A stretch of DNA of 64,000 bases from Cycas panzhihuaensis (lineage: Eukaryota; Cycadophyta), in NCBI GenBank assembly GCA_023213395.1, contig CM041465.1, positions 16,492,001-16,556,000 on the forward strand, read 5' to 3'. A program made the position numbers and the translations under genes. Positions 52,557 to 62,324 of this stretch are shown one piece after another. The first letter of the stretch is position 1; each line of letters opens with the position of its first letter. Below the pieces are notes generated by a model. That model did no database searches. It had not been told where the DNA came from and was given only the letters and a program-made list of their open reading frames with translations.

Positions 52557-55103
52557 TGAAACGCTCACTACGAGGCGGTGATCCTACATCTAGCAAAGGG
52601 ATATAAAAAGGCACTATGCTAACTAGGCTAGACAGCGGGGGCCTTACCTCGCAGGATGTCTGTGCGCCAGAGCGTGGGTTCGGGACTGCAAGGTGCCTGG
52701 TTGCTTCCAGGTAGCCGTGCAAAAACGAGGCCTTCCTACCCTTCGGATGGCCGGGAAGGAAAGGAAACGCCTCGCGCGTTGCGTCTTCTCAAGGCAATGA
52801 GAAGGCAATGAAGGCAAGGGGAGCAACTAACCCAATATGCAAGCAGATGAGGTAAAAAGGGAAGCTCGGGTCTGATACAAATGGGCTACCTATGCTATGC
52901 TATGTAAAGCAGGAAAATAGTGCAAGAAAATAAATGTTTTTCCCTTTTATCCCTTATGTTCTTTTATCTTTTCTTATCTATTTAGATAAATGCAAAAGAA
53001 AAGAAATAACGTAAAAGGAAGTACGAGGGAAACGAGAGGAATACCTGGATCCGGCGTTTGGGTAGAGGTGCAGCTTATCTCTCTAAGTCTCGCTCCTTCT
53101 TTCTCCTTTCTCCACTCACGTAATGCCGATCGACGGTGGTAAGGGGGTTCACTTACCTCCCCTTGAGCATGCGAAACTAAATGAAATGAAAGGACAAAAA
53201 AGAAGCTCGAAACTAAGGAAGGGAAATACCGTGTGGGAGCTAACCAGCAACGGGTTCATCTCACGTACCACTTCCACCAACGCGATCTTGTAAACAAGTA
53301 TGAAAAGCACCTTCCTCTCGAAAGAGAGGCTACAAAATACACCAAGAGATATATGTATATGTATATAAATTGGAATCAATCGAAACTAAGATCTAAACTA
53401 TACATCAGAATGTAGCAAAACGAAATAAGAGCATATGAGAAATACTTGCGCTACTACGTGCCACAAAAAACATGCAAGATGGAACTGAGTATAGCCTCAG
53501 GATGGATAACTCACCCACGGGAGGTCTCCACGGAGTTCGGGAAGGAAACACTAGGTGGTAACAAGGTGGAAGCGAGTTATCTTAGGCCGGTCGGGATGCC
53601 CTGACAAAATCCCCTAAACTTCTTCAACTCGTTCCTTGAGAAAGCGTGTATGGCAAGGGGAAGAGGACAAGGGATGGAACCCTTGGGGAGAAGGATGGCA
53701 ATGGGGGACGGAACGTTGCCTACCTCCCTCGAATCCTCGTGTATATGCCCTTGCACTGGCTGACTAAGGAAAGAGTAAAAGACGGCTTGGAGAAAATGGG
53801 GGGCTCCAAGGAAACACCGGGAAAGTAGCTCTAATTTAGGGTAGCACTATGGGATAGCTATGGCTAACGATGATCACTTTCATTTGGAAGTAAAAGAGAT
53901 AATAAAGAAAACAAAAACAAAAAAAGAAATGAACTAGTTTGCAAATAGAAATAAGAGAGTAGCAAGTAAAAAAGAAGTTGCAAGTAAAAAACTGAGAAGT
54001 TGCAAGCAAAAAGACTAAAAAGTACCTTGTATGGGAGTCTAAGCATGTACTATGCCACTTGGAGCAGCAGCAATAGGGAACAAACAGAGGCTGGTTGTGA
54101 GTAGTTCATGCAATGATGTGGCTAAAAGAAGCTCCTTGCAAGTTTGGAGCTTTGGAGTTGACCTTTGAAACACCTTGTTGGTTGTGGAGGACTCTTGAAT
54201 CCTTGAGCACCTGTAAGAGGAATGGAGGCATGTGGAGAGCGGTAGGGCGATGTGGCCTGCAAAATCCGGTGATGGCGTACTTCACCTTTTCTAGTTGCTG
54301 TGTATAAAGTTTTACATTTACGTATTGCTTTTCACATGTAAAGTCTTTGAAAATCTTCTTTGGGAGTTTGAAAAATGAGCAAAAAGTTCTCAAAATGGGG
54401 AGGAAAATTCCCCTTATCCCCTGTTCAGAGCAGGTGAACGTTGGGGATGTCAGGGCGTCTCCAATCGAACGAAGCCACGTGGCAGTTTCACGAAAAAAAC
54501 GAAAACTGTTGCGTGGTTCTCTTTTTTTAAATTTCAAACAGTCGTACCACGGTAAATCCTGCGGTACCATTGCAAACTCTGCGGTACCGTTTAGTTTACC
54601 ATGGTATCAGCCTGAAACTAAAAAAAAGAGAAAAAAGAGCAGAAAAATCAGGTTTTGAGGTAAAAACAAAGGTTAAACATGAATTAGAGCAGCTGAGGGA
54701 GTGCCCAGGCAGTGGGCAAGTACCCAAAACAATGCAAAGAGTCCTAACTAAGGGTTAAACCAGACTTAGGAAGGACTGCAACATAAGCAACAGGTCGTAA
54801 CAAGAACAAATAAAACTGACAAAAACATCCCAGGAAACCGTGGGGACACCGTGGGTGGCTGTACGCCATACGGGGTGTAACATTCACTAAGGAATGCCCC
54901 CGCTGTGAGTCGTCATAGGCTGAAGGCATGCCATTGGGCACATGCATTATGAGCAAATAGACAAGCAATGCGTGCAGGCAGGCATGTGCCAAACAATCTA
55001 CACTAAATAACCTTAATCAAACCAAGGCAAGAAAAGTAAGAGAATATACCTGAACAAACCTGCGTCGATGCGTCTCAAGTCCATTCCCGATGGGCGGAAA
55101 GCA
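52557..55103 (-). repeat. 5' LTR of Gypsy-C
   Basis: Plus-strand TGAAACGCTCAC to GCGGAAAGCA. It matches 26012-28562 throughout except the segment 54539-54610, which has repeated GGTACC words and an inverted repeat TACCACGGTAAA/TTTACCATGGTA. Confidence 0.88.
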
Positions 55104-55370
55104 AAGCTAATGTTGTTTCAGGAATTTATATTCAAAATTGTGGTAAAAAAGGGGGAGAAACACATCATACCAGATCAATTGTCACGAATAAAAGACAATA
55201 GGAAAGATAAGGGAGTATTTGATGATTTTCCAGATCATAAACTATTCTTAGTTGAGGCCGTGCTAGCATGGTATGAGGGAATCGTAGAGTATTTAACCAC
55301 AAGACAAACACCTCAAGGATTAGAAAGGGTTGAAAGGAAAAGTTTTATTAAGAAAACTTTTTCATTCTAA
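55104..55370 (+). pseudogene. Gypsy-B RNase H end and linker
   Basis: Continues the domain cut at 26011: KLMLFQEFIFKIVVKKGEKHIIPDQLSRIKDN, the gypsy RNase H end (LLLQEFDF...DxLSR). The Asp of PDQLSR is present. Confidence 0.8.
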
Positions 55371-55382
55371 CTAATAGGTGGT

Positions 55383-56520
55383 ATGTTGTATAAACTGGGA
55401 CCTAGTGGAATTCTACGAAGGTGTATACTTCAACATGAAGTAGAACCATTGCTGAAGGAGGCTCATGAAGGGATAGCTACAACACAGCACGGAGGAGAAG
55501 TCACAGCCAGAAAAGTTTTGACAGCAGGATTATGGTGGCCTACATTGTTCGAAGATGCGGAAAAGTGGGTAAAAACCTGTGATATTTATCAAAGAGCAGG
55601 TAAGCCATCAAAATAGAACTTTATGCCGCTTCATCCAATACTAGCCCAAGCTCCATTTGAAAAATGGGGATTGGATTTTATTGGACCAATCAGTCCACCA
55701 GCAAGAAAGATGAATGCAAGGTATATATTGGTAGCCACAGACTTTTTAACCAAATGGACTGAGGTAAAACCAATGAAAAGTGTGATCTGAAAGCACACCG
55801 CTTCTTGTATGAAGTTATTATCATAAGGTTTGGTTGTCCTTTGCAAATTATGTCTGATCAAGGAGGAGCTTTCCTGAATCAGACAATCAGATATTTGACT
55901 ATAGAATTTTTCATTCAACATCAAAGATCTTCACCATAATACCCTAGAGCAAATGGGCAAGTAGAAAGTACAAACAAAATTCTAAAGATTGCTTTGATGA
56001 AAATTTGTAATGGACAATAAACCGATTGGGCAGAAAAATTACATTCAATCCTTTGAGCAGACATAACGGTAAAGAAGTGATCACGTAAACAAACACCATT
56101 TCAATTGGTGTATGGTTTGGAAGATGTTGTTCCTATTGAATTTCAAGCAGAAAGCCTGAGAGTGGCATAATACCTCAGGACAAATCCTAAAATTTCCCTC
56201 AACTAGCGGTTGATCCAGTTAATGAAGGTGGACAAAACCTGAGCATGAGCACTATGGGAATTAAGAATAGAAAAAAAAAGACGGAAAGCATGGCATGATC
56301 GCCACATCAAAAAGCCTGAATTTAAGGTAAATAATTTGGTATTATTGTATGATAGTAAGTTTAAATTTGAATTGGGAAAAATGAAAATTAGATGGCTAGG
56401 ACCATATAGAATTTAATTTATTTATAAAAATGGAGCAGTCAGATTGCAGGAGTTAGACAGACAACTATTGACTAAATTAGTCAATGGCAGCAGACTGAAA
56501 TTATATAGAATGAAAAAAAA
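55383..56520 (+). pseudogene. Gypsy-B integrase
   Basis: Zinc domain: LLKEAHEGIATTQHGGEVTARKVLTAGLWWPTL and CDIYQRAG; His/His are present but the last Cys is Tyr (CDxCQ expected). Core: WGLDFIGPISPPARK (first Asp), YILVATDFLTKWTEV, MSDQGGAFLNQTIRYL (second Asp), YPRANGQVESTNKILK (Glu present). The tail has VNNLVLLYDSKFKFELGKMKIRWLGPYRI. Many TAG/TAA at CAG, CAA and TGG positions and a frame change near 55790 break it, but the DDE residues survive. Confidence 0.83.
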
Positions 56521-57189
56521 AAAAAAAAGAAGGGGTAAAATCACTGTCATCAAGAAACAGTACCAAGGCGGTACATGGAAACAGGACATGGACAGCAGAG
56601 ATATGACTAGTAGTAGCAAATCATCAGCAATGGGGACAAAGTGACGGCAGTCTAATTGACGGCATGGAAATTGACGTCAAGATGTTGGACGACAGAAACA
56701 GACTGACGGAAAATGACATGATGGAAATGGATCGACGGCGGGAAAGTGACTGACAGGAAAAGTAATGACGGACGGCAGGAGAATGAATTTGAAAGCGTCA
56801 ATGCGATGGATGGATGACGCAACCACTCATAAATACCATCATCATAACATGAGCGCAGAGATCGTAACCATAATGGTAATACGGTATATCGTCAAATCAG
56901 AAAGACAAGACAATAAAGCCTATAACAGCCACGACCGGTATGATACTAACACTATTTTTTGGTCGCTCGTAGAATTGAAAGGCTGGTTTACTGCCAGTAT
57001 ATTGCAGGTACCACAAATAATAGTGATAATAGCCAAGAGATGGAAAAGATATAAGGTACAGTGGAAAGAATGGTGCCAGCAATTTTAGTCCAGGAGAATG
57101 ATGATAGCTGAATTTGAGAAGAATAGATAGTGATCCTAGAAAATGATAGGAGACGCCAACTACTCTATCAAACTGAATTATAAAAATTT

Positions 57190-58772
57190 ATGACGGTAGG
57201 AATATTTGGAAATGCGGAGGAGTTTATGCAGAGAATACTCCCTTTATTAGCAAAGTACCCGCAAATGGTACAAATCACAGAGGAGGTGTTAATGGCAGCC
57301 ACCAGCCTGCCAAACAAGGGGTCAGAAATCCATCGAGATACCTTGCTATCTCATGAAGAAGCAGCAAGGATGATGGAGTAGTGAGTAGTGATGCGACGTC
57401 AGTAGGAATTTGAATAGTAGAGATAGAAGATTCAAATAAGCGCTTCCTTGCCCAATTGATTTTCTCAAAAATTATACTTATGCAGAAGAATGCATTTGCC
57501 CTGAGTAACCTGTGAACCATGCTAAATGAGGTAGCCTAGGGAAGAGTATTCAACTAGGTAAAATTTGTAAAGTAAAAACTCTTGGATGCTTTACAGGCTA
57601 TTAGAAGATCCAGTAGACCTGTTCCCTTCTATTATGTTACAATTTTATAGGGTATTCTTTTATTTCAGTGTCCTAGTATTAGGATGCCTAATAGAATGGA
57701 GCAGTAGTCCCCTTTAGCCATATGGACAAATGAAAAGATAGGAAGATGGGAAAAAGAACAAGTACAAACTTGGATAGAAAAGCTATACTAAGTGAATGAA
57801 ATAGCACCAAGAGTTCCACAGTCGGCAACGCAGAAGGGGAAAGAGAAGGTCAATTGGGAACTGGGAGCAAGTTCCAAAATTGAAGACATACCTACAGTAG
57901 CAAAGGTAGCAAGCGAGGAACGAATTTAGAAAATGCCTGAAGTGGTGGAAGTGAGGAGAGAAGAAAGCAGGCCTGAAATAGACAGGCAAAAGTCTGTAAC
58001 AGAATAGAAACAGAGGTATGTAGCAAAAGAGAAATAGAAAGCTGTAACAAAAGAGGAAGTCATAGCAGAAAAGAAACAGAAAGTTGTAGCGCAAGAAAAA
58101 TAGAAACGAGAAATATTAGAGATTTTGGACAACTAGCCACTGGAAGTGGAGTTTAACATGAGTAAGGAGGTACTAGAAGAAGGTTTAGATCCAATGGAGT
58201 GTGATGCACAAGACATTGCAACTTGGAGAACATCCTTTCTAGCAAAAGTAACCAGGCAATTGGTTATGGAATTGGAAAGCAGGGCCAAACCGCCAGATGA
58301 ATCTTTGAAAAAGATTCATCAGATCACAAAAAATAAGTTGGAATCCTTGAAGGCATTTATAATGGATTGGGTGGATAATATTAACAAAATCAGACCACAA
58401 GTGGTAGAGTTTCGAAGAAGATTCGACAAACACATTCCAGTGGACATGCAACCAGTCTATCATCGGTTGGGAGCATGGATCATAAAATCAAATGAAGATT
58501 CAGAGCAATGTAAGAATCTTTGGAAAGAACGTAAGGCATACAAGGAGCATTTGGAGTTAACAGAGAGGGTCAATATGGAACTCAATCAAGAAATTGACCA
58601 ATTACAATCAGGAGAAAAACCAACATTGGCCTTGCTAGATACAATGCAAGATGTTGCAATGTTATGTAAATATTTGAAACAGAAAGGACTGAAGGTACCT
58701 CCTCACATTGTGGAACCGGAGATGGAATATTTACGTTGTGAGAGAATAAAGATAAAGGAAAGAAGGAACTAA
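57190..58772 (+). pseudogene. Extra 3' ORF of Gypsy-B, coiled-coil protein of unknown function
   Basis: The intact part, 58146-58772 (208 codons), is charged and helix-like (WRTSFLAKVTRQLVMELESR, TERVNMELNQEIDQLQSGEK). The same frame extends back to ATG 57684, broken only by stops at 57705, 57789, 57927, 58005, 58035, 58101 and 58134. The extension includes lysine/glutamate repeats (KEEVIAEKKQKVVAQEK). A good splice acceptor, TTCTTTTATTTCAG, ends at 57668; a possible donor, CTAG/GTAAAA, lies at about 57556. A 63-codon frame at 57190 (MTVGIFGNAEEFMQRILPLL) may be an earlier exon. I see no membrane segment or signal peptide, so it is not envelope-like. I do not recognise a family. Confidence 0.6.
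57655..57668 (+). promoter_or_regulatory. Splice acceptor before the Gypsy-B extra ORF
   Basis: Pyrimidine-rich TTCTTTTATTTCAG, 15 bases before ATG 57684. Confidence 0.5.
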
Positions 58773-58825
58773 ATTTTTTTGTGAACGAGTATGCTACTCG
58801 TTCAAAACAGACGGCCGGGAAGATG

Positions 58826-59480
58826 TGTGTAGGGAAAAGTAGTTGATTTTGCTGCTACAACTACTACAAGGCTACTATGGGACTGCTACAATTACTAGAA
58901 GGCTGCTACGGGACTACTACAACTACTATAGGGCTGCTATAAAACCACTATAGAGTTGCGACAACTGCTACATAGAGTGCAACAACTGCTACGCAAGGTA
59001 CGGTGACTACTACGTGACTGCAGTGACTGCTACGCAACTGCGGCAACTGCTACACAGAGTGCAACAACTGCTACGCAAGGTGCAGTGACTGCTATGCAAC
59101 TATAGTAATTGCTATATAACTGCTACCCAACTGCTATTTGAGCAACAAATGGGTCTGTATGGGCAGCGGACAGACCCATGACAGTTATAAGAAATAACTT
59201 ATTTTTAGGAAACAGTTATGTAACGTCCATAATTTGTATATAAAAGTGAGAACTGCAATGTGCAGAACATGATTCAGTTTGTATACATGTAATTATAATA
59301 GTGTTGTGCCACGTGTTAGGGCAGCCAGTCTATACTGTTCTAACAGGCATCTGGTTGTGAGAGGACCAGACGCAATGCCATGTTTCTGAATGAAAGCAAA
59401 TCCAGATGATTTTACCCCCAATATGTGTGTCTTTCTCTTTGCATTTCTGTATGTTATGAGTATAATTAAGGCGCACACAA
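58826..59480 (+). repeat. 3' LTR of Gypsy-B
   Basis: TGTGTAGGGAAAAG to GGCGCACACA. The U3 array is shorter and uses CAACTGCTAC words where the 5' LTR often has GATCGCTAC. The TATA box is at 59237-59246. Confidence 0.87.
59237..59246 (+). promoter_or_regulatory. TATA box in the Gypsy-B 3' LTR
   Basis: TATATAAAAG, matching 20598-20606. Confidence 0.6.
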
Positions 59481-59481
59481 C

Positions 59482-59785
59482 CACTAAGTGGAGGAAGGAT
59501 AGGTTTATATTATCTTTAGCTTTAAAGTTAGCTAAGGCAATTGGATTGGGTAGAACTATGATGCTAGAATCATTAAGATTTTAGGTTGGTCTATAAAGGG
59601 ATATCACCATTGATGTAGCTCTAATAGCCATTCATGATGAGTAGGTTTTTTACTTATTTCTTCTAAGCTATAAAGTTATTTAGGCCATTGAGTTTAATTA
59701 TGTTTAATAGAAGAATTTATAATATCATTTCTAAGTGTCCTTTAGTTTTGAGTTTTATGTGCTTCTGTCCTATCTACCTAAGGGC
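59482..59785 (-). pseudogene. Copia-3 Gag, N-terminal part
   Basis: The minus strand joins 20135 across the CACTA duplication. The codons run AKDNINLSFLHLVVEYKVDQ into NIEIAQTSHEAW, matching the copia Gag segment before its EAW box. Further upstream it reads IIKLNGLNNFIA, KNLLIMNGY and YINGDIPLYRPT, matching the NYLLWK...LLGYLDG part. TAG codons occur at expected W or Q positions. Confidence 0.75.
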
Positions 59786-61680
59786 TACTAATCTAGAATT
59801 CTAAATTTATGGGTCTCTAAGCAAGCTCTCAGTTGCTATCCTATCTAGTAGTGCCTACCTATAAGTTGTAAACTAAGGACATTACATATTGGTACATGAA
59901 GTCAAGACTCTATATATCTTACCATATGGGCTACTAAGAAGGTCAAAGACCCCTTTGATTTGTGGATCCACCTATGCTAGATTTATGCCTAGTAATAGAT
60001 CTAACTAAGAACTCATAACTAAGGTACCTACCCCCTATGGGTCTAGCCTGGTCTCCAAACACTAATAAAAAGTTTTTTAACTTAGCCTCTAACTTTATAC
60101 ACCTTATAGCCAATAGTTTCCTTAACAAATTAGAGAAGTACCAGAGGTATGTGTGGAGTGGTAACTTTAGGGATTCTAATTATTCTCCTTGTAATGCTAG
60201 TATAGTTATCTTTTTGATTCGATATTATCTTTTTAATATTTTAAGTTTAATATAGATTTTAATGTGATTTGATTTATAATCAAGGTTTTTTTAATAAGGA
60301 AAGCTAGAAAATTAAAGGAAATGCAAGAAATTAAAAGGAAAAAAAGGGTTTAGAGAGCTCTTTAAAGGACTTACTCTAAGAAGATCCATCTCAATCCTTT
60401 AAAAAAGCATCTATAATAACTAAAGCACAAGCACTTTATTAGCATAAAAAATAAATTAAAATATCCTACTAACAAATACTAATAGCAAATAGTATCAAAA
60501 AATCTTATGCAAAGTAGAAAACAAGCCTCCAAATGATGAAATAAGGATCAAGGTTGCTCAAACAAGTAGGTCAACTTAAGTAGCTTGGAACTTCTATATA
60601 ATGGATTTAAATTAAGATAAGAATACTTTAAATTATAGCCCTCTAAGTCAACTTTCTAACAATCTATATGATGTCCAAATCTAACTTATGGCTAGAATGT
60701 TATGAAGAAAACAATGGTAGGTACCCCTTTAAGCTAAAAAATATTGAGGATAAGGCTTAAGCCTCTTGATCATTAGCCCTTAGTTACAAAGATGTAATTA
60801 CCTACAAAATTACTAGGGGCTAGGCAAACCCAAATTTCTATTAAATACATCTTAAAGTTTTTTCACAATAAAAAATTATAAAAGATAATTAACTCTTTTT
60901 TAGATCTGCCCATTTATGATGAACATATGATCATATGACTCCAAATATGATCGAATTAAAGCCTTTGAGTATAGATTTGAACCAAAGAATCAAATCTAGC
61001 TTGATTTAAACTTAACTTTATGAAAAATAAAGTTAAAAAATATCAAAATTTAAAAGGAATGTTTGCTATAAAGCTCCAAAACTTGTGTGTAGAGGATGGG
61101 TGACTTTAGGTAATCTGCATAGTTGAATGAAGCTTGAAGATCAAATGTTCTTGATCTTTCTCACTCTTGATTACTTCTAACACGGATGCAGTGACTAAAT
61201 ATGCCTAATATAAGCTAAAATATAGACAAATAGGGTTGTACAAACTAAAAATAAATTGTTGGAGTGCACAAAGGAGCCACAAGTGAAACTAGAAAAAATC
61301 TCACTAAAATCTCCATGCAAAAGCTTGGAATAATAGCAAAGCAGTTATAGAGCACTACTAGATTCATCGAAACTTTGCTCAGGAGCAAAACATAGCCTAT
61401 ATGAGCAAATTATGGTTGGAATATGGGCCAAATAGAGCCATTTTGGCCAAAAAATAAAGCTACGAGCTTTATGGTTGACAATAAGCCTGAAAACTTGCAT
61501 TATGGAGTTGATATAAACTAGAAAAAGACTGCAATAGCCTCAAATTGACTGAGGGCTATGAAATATTAATGAAAAACTTAGAAAATAATGGAACGAGGTG
61601 CTATTATTAGTAAATAGACCTTAGTTTTCTCACAAAACTCACACAATATCAACTAAAAACTAATGAAATGCACTCTACTA
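59786..61680. other. AT-rich decayed sequence, leader-like
   Basis: No domain recognised. 60037-60255 has a 72-codon plus-strand frame of no known family. The part from about 61300 to 61680 lies behind the primer site at 61681-61692 and may be the leader of a minus-strand element. Confidence 0.3.
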
Positions 61681-61692
61681 GCTCTGATACCA
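61681..61692 (-). other. Primer binding site of a small LTR element
   Basis: Minus-strand TGGTATCAGAGC, a perfect initiator-Met primer site, touching the LTR end at 61693. Confidence 0.85.
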
Positions 61693-62071
61693 TGATAAAA
61701 CATAAGGTTTCAAAGATTTCATTTGAAACTATGATGAAAGTATTAATCAAAATTATGATACAAGTATGAGGCATTAAATGATAAAATAATAAATAAAACA
61801 AAGTATGTATAATGTAAAAGATGATAAAGAAATAGGAAAATGATCACCTTTCAAATTATTGCATTAGGCATGAATACATACTTATATTATATTTAATCTT
61901 ATTCTTAACTAATAGGGTGAATGAACCCTTGAGTCTACTAATAGGAACATTTATATGAATATGTGCATTTTACATGCACATATTATAATATCATAATTAG
62001 AAAAATACCTACGAGTTAAAGGGGACACTTAACTAAATATATAAACTAACATTAAACATTATGTTTTAGCA
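61693..62071 (-). repeat. 379-bp LTR with primer site and polypurine tract on its two sides
   Basis: Ends TGATAAAACATAA and TTATGTTTTAGCA form a near-perfect inverted pair. A primer site lies directly on the left and a G-rich tract (minus-strand ATTATTGGGGGGA, 62072-62084) on the right. No second copy of this LTR was recognised. Confidence 0.65.
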
Positions 62072-62084
62072 TCCCCCCAATAAT
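62072..62084 (-). other. Polypurine tract-like sequence
   Basis: Minus-strand ATTATTGGGGGGA runs into TGCTAAAAC, the LTR start. Confidence 0.55.
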
Positions 62085-62324
62085 GTTTAATGTCATATCT
62101 CTATATTATGTAGAAATATGTATAAAAAATGAAGATTAGCTCCATATATCACTAGTTATATATGTAAGTTAAAAATAAAATCTATTAAAGTCCATATAAA
62201 GAAAAGTCCATCTACCAGAATACATGGGTAACTAGCCATTACAACTAGAAGTTAAATAGTAACATCCTTTGGATACATGGTTTAATCAAATAATCAACTT
62301 CATTTCAAGAACAAGTCTACCTAG

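Larger units (their letters stand above)
26012..55103 (-). mobile_element. Gypsy-C, family X Tat-like gypsy element
   Basis: LTRs of about 2.55 kb at 26012-28562 and 52557-55103. Minus-strand order: primer site, gag, protease, RT, RNase H, integrase, opposite-strand mobile-domain-like gene, archaeal-type RNase H, polypurine tract, LTR. It interrupts the Gypsy-B RNase H. Gypsy-D is inserted at 29135-42084. I could not match a clean target duplication (ACTTG at the left), so the right edge may be off by about 20 bases. Confidence 0.9.
20136..59480 (+). mobile_element. Gypsy-B, Ty3/gypsy element with extra repeats and 3' ORF
   Basis: LTRs at 20136-20839 and 58826-59480, target duplication CACTA. 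Sense order: leader, Gag with N-terminal repeat domain, protease, RT, RNase H, integrase, extra ORF, 3' LTR. Gypsy-C is inserted in the RNase H region (26012-55103), so only about 10.3 kb of the span is Gypsy-B. I see no canonical TGG primer site after the 5' LTR. Confidence 0.9.
10319..59785 (-). mobile_element. Copia-3, outer host element of the nest
   Basis: Copia-3 survives in three pieces: 10319-10617, 15721-20135 and 59482-59785, all minus strand. Copia-2 separates the first two pieces and Gypsy-B the last two. The pieces join into the copia order gag, protease, integrase, RT, RNase H, polypurine tract, LTR. At the Copia-2 site the RNase H tail runs on as a FEWF-type 3' end. At the Gypsy-B site the Gag frame is continuous after removing one CACTA. 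No 5' LTR could be identified to the right of 59785. Confidence 0.8.

Noticed and set aside
60037-60255. 72-codon plus-strand ORF near the right end
   Set aside because: No family resemblance, in AT-rich decayed sequence; chance is likely.
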